Source: an archaeon (GTDB lineage: Archaea; Aenigmatarchaeota; Aenigmatarchaeia; QMZP01; JAFGSV01). From it: 64,000 bases of DNA. The notes beneath the pieces are model-generated. The model did not search any database. It was given only the letters and a program-made list of their open reading frames with translations, and was not told the DNA's origin. Every line of letters begins with the position of its first letter. Position 1 is the first letter of the stretch. A program made the translations under genes and the position numbers. Of the stretch, positions 57,267 through 64,000 are shown one piece after another. Location of the stretch: contig JANQNF010000024.1 in the NCBI GenBank assembly GCA_028279705.1, forward strand, positions 112,257 to 176,256. The letters run 5' to 3'.

Positions 57267-60200
57267 TCACGACCATATCCTTATCTCCATTACCGACGGT
57301 CCCCAGAGAGACGGCAATTCGGACACGTACTGGTATGGAGTTACTATTTCAAGTGCAGTTATGTTGAATTCCGACAGCTTGGACTCTAGTCTGCTTGTCG
57401 CATCATTTGTCGCGTTATCAAGCGTCGAGAATACTTCTCCATAACCTACTATACCTTCGACGCCCACATGATATATTGCCATGTCGTCGGGCGAGCCTCC
57501 CGTCGTTACACCCTCACTGAGTGCAGTGTCCACCAAGATCGTGTTATTTTCCCCGGCTGAAATGAGGTTGACTGGTATGTTCACTGCAAACGGATCTCCT
57601 ATGTCCGTGTATTCACTTCCGTACTGACTTATGTTATACACCGTAGAGAATGCGCTTCCAGTCTCGCTGCTGTTGATTGCAACAGCGCTTGTCCAGTATT
57701 CAGAAGAATAAGACGTCACCTCTGCGTCAAGTACCCTACCGGACGGCACATAGAAGTTCCCGTACTTCGGTGATTCCACGTTTCCTCCGAACCTGTCGGA
57801 TTCGAGTGATATCGATACCTCGCCGTAATTCAGTGTTGTGTGCGGCGTATAGTTATACCTGATGAAAGAGTCACTGTAGATCGCATTCTCAAGCGAGATG
57901 TCACCGGAAAGGGTTATGCTCTGCTCTTCATAGCTTGCCTGGCCCATACTCTGCGCTATGCTCTTGTACATTTCTTCCAGTTCTTCTGCACTGTTGCTCT
58001 GGTAATACCTGCTGCAGTTTTCTTCCTCTTCACCAGGAATCCAGTCATTCGTGGTGCAGTTCCAGCATGCAATCTTCTGCATGACCAGTTCATCAGCGCC
58101 GATACCGAATGCCACAGAATAGACTTCAATCCCTTTATCCCTAGCATTGCATGAAGAGTTTATCGCCCAGCCTTCTTCCTCACTACTTGAGCCATCATCC
58201 CCTGTATAGTCATCGAAGCTCGTGCAGTGTCTTGTCGCCTCACCGTCGCTCATGACAAGTATTGCCGTGTAGCGGCCCATTGTGAAATTCAGTTCAATGT
58301 TATCGAATGCTACAACCGTCTCGCCACCACCGTCTGTGACATCTGCGCCGCATTCCAGCGTGTATGTGAAGTCCTCGTCCTGCATATGATACGATAGGTT
58401 TACGGTTTCTTTTACCGGGCCGGTAGGGTTATCTGCCGAAGTCCATGAAGCTGACCATAAAGTTTCAGTAGTGATATTGTAGCCTCCTCCCGTATAGTTC
58501 AGATACGTCAGGTTACAGAATGCGTATGCCGTTCCGTCAAAGTATGAATCAGATGTCGAATGATCCACAGTGAGGTATCCCTCTTCAAATGTTCCGGTAG
58601 GTAATGTGAAGTTTTGTTTTAGCGAGCCGGAACTGCCGTCACTGCTGTTGACTTTCCAGTAATCTGTGAGGCCGAAATCCCTTTCACCCATCAGTACAGT
58701 ACTTACCCAGCCATCACTTCCCGGCCCTCTATATACTATCGAATAAACATTCCCTGAACCATTTGTGACGCTGACGTAACTCACGTCGGAGTTCATAAAC
58801 TCTATAACGTCACCGGATTCACTCAACTTTCCATTACCCGTCATTTCCACTATCTTTGCCCACCCATCATTTCCGGATCCCCTGTATGCTATCAGCAACG
58901 AATTGCCATACATTTTTGTCACTGACGGATATCGGCAGTTATTTTCATCAAATTCAAGGTCATCGAGTGGACCGCTTATGTTACCTGACGAATCTATCTC
59001 TATTGTTTTTACCCAACCATCATCATCACCGTCTCTTCTGTATACAACGGCATAGAATTCCTGAGATACGTGCACTATCTGGGGATCGTATGCTTCAAAA
59101 GCTGAACTACCACTTTCAAACTGGGATGTGTCCACAGTACCTACAATGTTACCGTTATTCTGGATTTCAACTGTCTTTATCCTCCCTTCGTCTGTCCCGT
59201 CCAGTCTGTATGCGATGGCATAAATATCTCCTGATACGCTGACAATTGAAGGTTCGAATGCCTCATAATTGTAGTAGGGACTCTCGAATTGGTACGAATC
59301 GGACTGGCCGACTATGTTGCCGTTTGAAGATATTTCTATCGTCCTCAACCTCCCCTCATCGCCACTTCCCCTGTGTGCAACCGCGTATATATCCCCTGAC
59401 ACATGTATTACTGAAGGATCATAGAAAGCGGAAGTCTCGAATTCCAGAAAGTCTATTTCTCCTACAATCGTCCCATCTGTCCGTATCTCTATTGTTTTTA
59501 CCCAACCATCACTGCCACTGTTTCTGTAGAATACAGCGTAAACGTCCCCTGACACGTGTATGATTTTAGGTTGCTCGCCGTATCCACTTTCAAACCTATA
59601 GTCGTCCAAAAACGGTTGCGTTATGTCACCGTCAGTGCTATCTATCTCAACAGTCTTTATCCAGCCGTCGCTTCCGGATTCGTATTCGTAAGCTATCGCG
59701 TAAACATCACCGGATACGTGTATTATGTCAGGGCTGTACGTGTTCGATGTATGGAATTCATAGTCTTCCGCGTCGCTTCCAATTGATGAGAGGCTGACTG
59801 TCCCACTATCGTTCCAGTACTGAATTGACGGTCCCGTGAACAGACTGTTTTCAAGCATGTTAAAGTCCCTGCTCTTTGTGAGGATGTTCACTGCCTTGTT
59901 TATGCCGCAACATATACATGTTCCAGAGCAGTCGTCGTCGTAGTCATCCACCCTAGAATCCAGATAAGTCTGGTTAGTTGTGAGGTCGTCATAACTGCAT
60001 ACATCAGTTCCATATGCACTCAGGCCCGCCCGGCTTCCCTGATAACCTATGATAGTATCCAAGAATTCCTTGTTAGCGTCTTTTGCGACGTTTATCCTCT
60101 CTCTGGTCCCGTAAGTGCCCCCGCACTGATTGCATGCTGTCTGGTTGTCGCAGCATTCAGCCGGTTCCCCACTGCACACGTAAACGGCAGGAGTCACTTC

Positions 60201-61565
60201 AGTCCATGTACCGCCGCATATGTTCTCGCATATGCTCTGGGAGTCATCGCATGTGGCACTACACCTGTCCTCACATGCTGACAGTTCACATTCATAGCTT
60301 TCATTAGACCAGACATCGCATGTATCCATTGAACCAGATCTGTCCGTTATCAGCACCACGTCGCTTGACCCTTTGCCTGCAAGCACATGGAACGTCTCCA
60401 TGCCGAGTCTTACGGGAACGGTGGAATCGCTCATGTTCGCATAGTTCAGCAGCGTACTGAGCTCGTTGTCAGTCATGCTGACCTCCACTATCCCACTGTC
60501 ATTCTTCCTGAATATTTCAGTGTCACCTATGATGAGATAAACAGGTATGCCAGTCCCGTTCACTGTTATGTTGTTATTGTACTTGAGATGGAGAGTGAGA
60601 TTGTTGAGAGTTCCCGGAATACGTAGGCCAGAATAAAGGTTTATTATGCCCATGATTCCCGGGAACCAGTAGTTGTCCTCGTACGTCTGGTTGGATACGG
60701 AGAATAATCCCCTGCTGTCAGGCTTCGTTGTGTTATACGTCAGTCGCATGAACCCGCCACCGACGTAGCTTTTCGTGATGTCGGTAAAGTTGAGCGTTAT
60801 GACATTATCGTCAGGATCGAATATTGCATCACATGATGCAAAATCAGAGCATATTGTCCAGTTATCTGCAGTGAAATTAGCGGGCGTCGAGGAGAAACTG
60901 CCCACGTTATTCCCGTTCACATAAAGCGTGAAATTCGTTCCCGTGTTCGCTTCCATGTACACTTCCGTGACTTTGGCGTCATCTGGCAGCGTTACCTTCT
61001 TAGTGACGTTTCCGTCTCCCTCATAGCCGCCGAAATATATGTAGCTGGAAGTGCTTCTCGACATCCTTGAAATGTAAGCGCTCGCAAAATAACCAGACAC
61101 CGGCTTACCGAGCTCGTAGCCGGAAACGATCGTGTGCAGCCTTGACAGGTAGTTCTGCGTACCGCCTTCCGTGTAAAGGCTAACGTCGTCTATCAGTACT
61201 TCGTATCCGAAACCTTCAGGAAGTGTTGCATTCAGCATCTCCCTTGTAAGGTTTTCAGCGCACTCATTCAGCTCTGTCGAGTTCTGCGCCCACAGATAAC
61301 CGAGCGCGTCCAGTATGGACTTCTCAAGATCGGCATCACTTATGTTGCAGTCGGTTGTGAAGTTTTCCGGCATCATGTCGATTATTGCAGAAAGGTTTGC
61401 CCTCTCAAGGACATTCATTGCGTCCTTTCCGGTGTAGTAAAGTCTCTGGTATTCCAGTTCAGGTGACGTGTGAGTTATGGTAAGCGTTGTCACAAAAGAC
61501 GCTATTATGAAGAGAATACCAACGGCAATGATTGCGTCCATCGACAGGAGGAAAGCCCTTTTCAT
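57267..61565 (-). CDS. giant surface protein: pilin-like N-terminus, VWA domain interrupted by seven propeller-like repeats
   Basis: VVLITDRSGSMD MIDAS-like motif, later YTAILVMSDGEAT...GIEVYSVAFGIGADE; seven xPxIIHVSGDVYAIAYRxxGSDGWxKTVEI units. Confidence 0.85.
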   Translation of the reverse strand: MKRAFLLSMDAIIAVGILFIIASFVTTLTITHTSPELEYQRLYYTGKDAMNVLERANLSAIIDMMPENFTTDCNISDADLEKSILDALGYLWAQNSTELNECAENLTREMLNATLPEGFGYEVLIDDVSLYTEGGTQNYLSRLHTIVSGYELGKPVSGYFASAYISRMSRSTSSYIYFGGYEGDGNVTKKVTLPDDAKVTEVYMEANTGTNFTLYVNGNNVGSFSSTPANFTADNWTICSDFASCDAIFDPDDNVITLNFTDITKSYVGGGFMRLTYNTTKPDSRGLFSVSNQTYEDNYWFPGIMGIINLYSGLRIPGTLNNLTLHLKYNNNITVNGTGIPVYLIIGDTEIFRKNDSGIVEVSMTDNELSTLLNYANMSDSTVPVRLGMETFHVLAGKGSSDVVLITDRSGSMDTCDVWSNESYECELSACEDRCSATCDDSQSICENICGGTWTEVTPAVYVCSGEPAECCDNQTACNQCGGTYGTRERINVAKDANKEFLDTIIGYQGSRAGLSAYGTDVCSYDDLTTNQTYLDSRVDDYDDDCSGTCICCGINKAVNILTKSRDFNMLENSLFTGPSIQYWNDSGTVSLSSIGSDAEDYEFHTSNTYSPDIIHVSGDVYAIAYEYESGSDGWIKTVEIDSTDGDITQPFLDDYRFESGYGEQPKIIHVSGDVYAVFYRNSGSDGWVKTIEIRTDGTIVGEIDFLEFETSAFYDPSVIHVSGDIYAVAHRGSGDEGRLRTIEISSNGNIVGQSDSYQFESPYYNYEAFEPSIVSVSGDIYAIAYRLDGTDEGRIKTVEIQNNGNIVGTVDTSQFESGSSAFEAYDPQIVHVSQEFYAVVYRRDGDDDGWVKTIEIDSSGNISGPLDDLEFDENNCRYPSVTKMYGNSLLIAYRGSGNDGWAKIVEMTGNGKLSESGDVIEFMNSDVSYVSVTNGSGNVYSIVYRGPGSDGWVSTVLMGERDFGLTDYWKVNSSDGSSGSLKQNFTLPTGTFEEGYLTVDHSTSDSYFDGTAYAFCNLTYLNYTGGGYNITTETLWSASWTSADNPTGPVKETVNLSYHMQDEDFTYTLECGADVTDGGGETVVAFDNIELNFTMGRYTAILVMSDGEATRHCTSFDDYTGDDGSSSEEEGWAINSSCNARDKGIEVYSVAFGIGADELVMQKIACWNCTTNDWIPGEEEENCSRYYQSNSAEELEEMYKSIAQSMGQASYEEQSITLSGDISLENAIYSDSFIRYNYTPHTTLNYGEVSISLESDRFGGNVESPKYGNFYVPSGRVLDAEVTSYSSEYWTSAVAINSSETGSAFSTVYNISQYGSEYTDIGDPFAVNIPVNLISAGENNTILVDTALSEGVTTGGSPDDMAIYHVGVEGIVGYGEVFSTLDNATNDATSRLESKLSEFNITALEIVTPYQYVSELPSLWGPSVMEIRIWS
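58690..59775 (-). repeat. seven tandem coding repeats (~45-60 aa each) inside the VWA surface protein
   Basis: Consensus (D/Q/E)P-I-I-H-V-S-G-D-V-Y-A-I-A-Y-R-x-x-G-S-D-G-W-x-K-T-V-E-I counted seven times. Confidence 0.85.
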
Positions 61566-61575
61566 TAATTAAATA

Positions 61576-62367
61576 ATGGATTTGACTGGTTATATTGATT
61601 CGCCGGTAACCGTTAGGATTAAAAAATCTCACGTCAAAAAACTGCACGGTGATACTGTGGGAAGGAATTATCTTGAAAATCTGTATAAAACCAATGCGCG
61701 TTCCGACATAGTCATCACAGGCATATCCATGAATGATATGGAAACCCCCGTAAGCGATAACCACTACCGCGGTGGAGGCTTCATGGGAAAATGGATGACC
61801 ATAATACCCAATACTAGGTACAGTTTCAAGGAAACTATCAACGACGCCTATATAGCTGAACCTCCAAGGGTAGGCAGAAACGGGCAGTACTATGTCATCG
61901 CCGGTCACGACAACATCAAAATGAAAAGGGACGGTGAGAAGAGGAACATATTCGTCTGGCCATGGAAGCATGACGAACCATCATTTCATGGTGTGAAGAA
62001 TAGAATGAAGGGTTTCCCGAGAAACTGCTACGGGATCTTTTTTGACAATGGCCGTGGTCAGCGCAAAATCATGACAAGAAATCTCGTTGACGGAAGACCA
62101 ATCGTAGATTGTGACAGTATAAGTGATTCGCTCATCATATACAGGCAAAAAGGACTTGGTTATAAGACAAACATAGGAATCCTGCTCCTTGAACAGGAAC
62201 TGTTTGATGAGTACATGGATGAATCGTTCGGACCAGTTTTTGACGCCTTTCCGGACTCTGATTTCAACGTTGATATAGTAGACCCCAGAGAATGGGAAGC
62301 GCTTCCAGGAAATTCCAAACGTGCTTTTCGTGGGAAACGAAAGAAGATCAAAGGCCATAAATGGTAG
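61576..62367 (+). CDS. hypothetical protein (263 aa), basic C-terminus
   Basis: Intact ORF; no recognised family. Confidence 0.7.
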   Translation: MDLTGYIDSPVTVRIKKSHVKKLHGDTVGRNYLENLYKTNARSDIVITGISMNDMETPVSDNHYRGGGFMGKWMTIIPNTRYSFKETINDAYIAEPPRVGRNGQYYVIAGHDNIKMKRDGEKRNIFVWPWKHDEPSFHGVKNRMKGFPRNCYGIFFDNGRGQRKIMTRNLVDGRPIVDCDSISDSLIIYRQKGLGYKTNIGILLLEQELFDEYMDESFGPVFDAFPDSDFNVDIVDPREWEALPGNSKRAFRGKRKKIKGHKW

Positions 62368-62410
62368 ATGAACATATAAAAAGCAACAGCCACAATTCTT
62401 AATTGATATC

Positions 62411-63031
62411 ATGGACATCAAAAGCTTCCTGAAGAACAAGTTCGGAAAGAACGTATTTTCTCTCAAGCCAGACGACCTTCTAAAGGAGAGGCTTAAGAGC
62501 GAGAAGAACGTCGAGAGGCTTTCTGCTGACATAAAGACCATCCAGGACAAGATACAAAAGCTCATGATCGAGGCAAAGGGTCAGCCGAAGACTCTGAAGA
62601 TGCTTAACGTGCAGAAGATAAAGTCACTGAGGCTTGAGGCTTCGACAAAGCAGCAGCAGGCAAACAGGTACCTTCGGGAACTGCAGGTCCTTCTTTTGAT
62701 AGAGGCCATGCATGAGCAGCAGAAGTTTGAGAAGGAATCGGACTTTGTCGAGAGGATAATGAACACAGACATTGAGCAGCTTACCGACGCCATGGTTGAC
62801 ATAGATGTCAAGAAGGCCATTGAAGAAGGAAGGCTGGATCTTGTCAAGGGCAAGCTTTCAAACATATTCGGACGCGAGGAGATGGCAGTCGACGAAGAAT
62901 CCCAGGACATAATGAGTGCCATAAACGACCTTGAGGACGTCGACGAGGAGACAGCGCTCAAGATGGCTGGCGAGAAGGCCAAGAACCTTGCAGAAGAGAC
63001 AAACAAGAAGAAGATAGCAGAAAGCGAGTAA
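62411..63031 (+). CDS. helical/coiled-coil protein of unknown function (206 aa)
   Basis: Long amphipathic charged helices throughout. Confidence 0.7.
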   Translation: MDIKSFLKNKFGKNVFSLKPDDLLKERLKSEKNVERLSADIKTIQDKIQKLMIEAKGQPKTLKMLNVQKIKSLRLEASTKQQQANRYLRELQVLLLIEAMHEQQKFEKESDFVERIMNTDIEQLTDAMVDIDVKKAIEEGRLDLVKGKLSNIFGREEMAVDEESQDIMSAINDLEDVDEETALKMAGEKAKNLAEETNKKKIAESE

Positions 63032-63054
63032 AGCTTTTTCTACGGTTAATTCCG

Positions 63055-64000
63055 TCAAATCTTTATTGCAAGTTTACTGCCGTATTTTAGTTCCTTTATA
63101 CCGTGCGTTGCCTTCATGTCCTTCTCTATGCTTTTCAGCTTCTTTGGAAGCTTTGCGGAATTGATGCCTTCCCTAAGTGAGAGCCCTTTGTCTTTTTTTG
63201 CCTTCCATATTGCAGAGTTTGCGGTCATGAGGTCTTCTGCGCTGAAATCGCACTTCTTTTTCAGGAGCTTCTCGTCAGGCTCTGGGAAAGCTTCAGCGTG
63301 TACGTCCTTTCTTCTGAGGTCCCCGTAGACCGAATGTGTCAGGAACGGAAGCACGGGTGCGAGCACCCGCATTAACCTGTCAAGGACGTGGTGAAGCGCG
63401 TAGCGTGCTGATTCCGCTTCCTCTTTTGCGAATTTACCTTCTTCATTGTACGCCCTCTGCTTTACAAGCTCCATGTAATGTGATGCAAACGTCTCCCAGA
63501 TGAAGTTCTTTATCCTTGCCACGGGGTTGTGGAAATCGTAGCGTTCGTAGCTTTTTTTGGCGTCATTGACTATACCGTCGACTTCTGAGATTATCCATTC
63601 ATCAAGCGGCGTCAGCTTTCCCGGCCTTGATTTTGGTTGTGGGAACATCGATATGAAGCGGGAAACGTTCCAGAGCTTTGTGAGGGTCTTTCCTGCACCC
63701 TGTATCCTCTCAAATGAGCACCTGAAATCCGTCTTCTCAAGATTGCCCTCGATTGCTGCCCACAGCCTGAAAGGCTCTGCTCCAAACATCTTCAGAACCT
63801 TCTGGGGGTCTATGACGTTACCAAGGGACTTGCTCATCTTCTTTCCCTTCTCGTCTAGTATGTGGTAGTTTATCCACACGTCGTCAAAGATGACTTTTCC
63901 TGTGAGCAGCCAGTCCTTTAAGACTGTATAGTAGAGCCACGTCCTTATGATTTCCTTTCCCTGCGGCCTGAGCGAGCATGGGCTGTTCTTCTCGAAAAAG
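63055..64000 (-). CDS. valS: valyl-tRNA synthetase, C-terminal part (gene runs off the window end)
   Basis: Open frame continues upstream to 64000 (FEKNSPCSLRPQGKEIIRTWLYYTVLKDWLL); KMSKSLGN motif, anticodon-binding domain. Confidence 0.92.
   Translation of the reverse strand, partial: FFEKNSPCSLRPQGKEIIRTWLYYTVLKDWLLTGKVIFDDVWINYHILDEKGKKMSKSLGNVIDPQKVLKMFGAEPFRLWAAIEGNLEKTDFRCSFERIQGAGKTLTKLWNVSRFISMFPQPKSRPGKLTPLDEWIISEVDGIVNDAKKSYERYDFHNPVARIKNFIWETFASHYMELVKQRAYNEEGKFAKEEAESARYALHHVLDRLMRVLAPVLPFLTHSVYGDLRRKDVHAEAFPEPDEKLLKKKCDFSAEDLMTANSAIWKAKKDKGLSLREGINSAKLPKKLKSIEKDMKATHGIKELKYGSKLAIKI

Noticed and set aside
58690-59775. Direct repeats considered as a CRISPR array
   Set aside because: Repeats are coding, in frame, divergent and of variable length; they encode propeller-like blades. 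No CRISPR array or cas gene was seen in the window.
1-64000. Transposons/IS elements or integrases
   Set aside because: No transposase or integrase motif recognised in any ORF, so accessory islands cannot be assigned to a specific mobile element.

Overview
The window is from an archaeal chromosome. Evidence: eukaryote-like ribosomal proteins (S4e, L30e), aEF1A/aEF2/aIF5B/aRF1, TBP, RadB, an RNase P p29 homologue, a tRNA-Glu with an intron at 37/38, and geranylgeranyl reductase. I cannot fix the lineage from sequence alone; a DPANN-like group is possible. The backbone is translation and transcription machinery in an unusual order: S17-L14-L24-S4e-L5-S14-S8-L30e-NusA-S12-S7, then S13-S4-S11-L3, then L4-L23-L2-S19-L22-S3-L29-aIF1-Rpp29. 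AT-richer accessory genes sit between these blocks. The most interesting candidate system is a compact RiPP-like locus between rpL3 and rpL4. It has a radical SAM/SPASM maturase (35690..37060) followed by a 71-aa peptide with a cysteine-rich CxxxCxxxCxxxC tail (37090..37305), and possibly a multi-pass membrane protein. Other highlights: a XRE-HTH protein with a sigma70-region-4-like C-terminus (13101..13727), a 1432-aa surface protein whose VWA domain appears interrupted by seven propeller-like repeats (57267..61565), a secreted zincin with PQQ-like and MopE-like repeats, a Kazal-like lipoprotein, a possible tRNA-Glu-flanked ion-transport island (about 45.55-49.8 kb), and an apparently frameshifted STAS-like gene. 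All family calls were made by reading the sequence; no database search was run.
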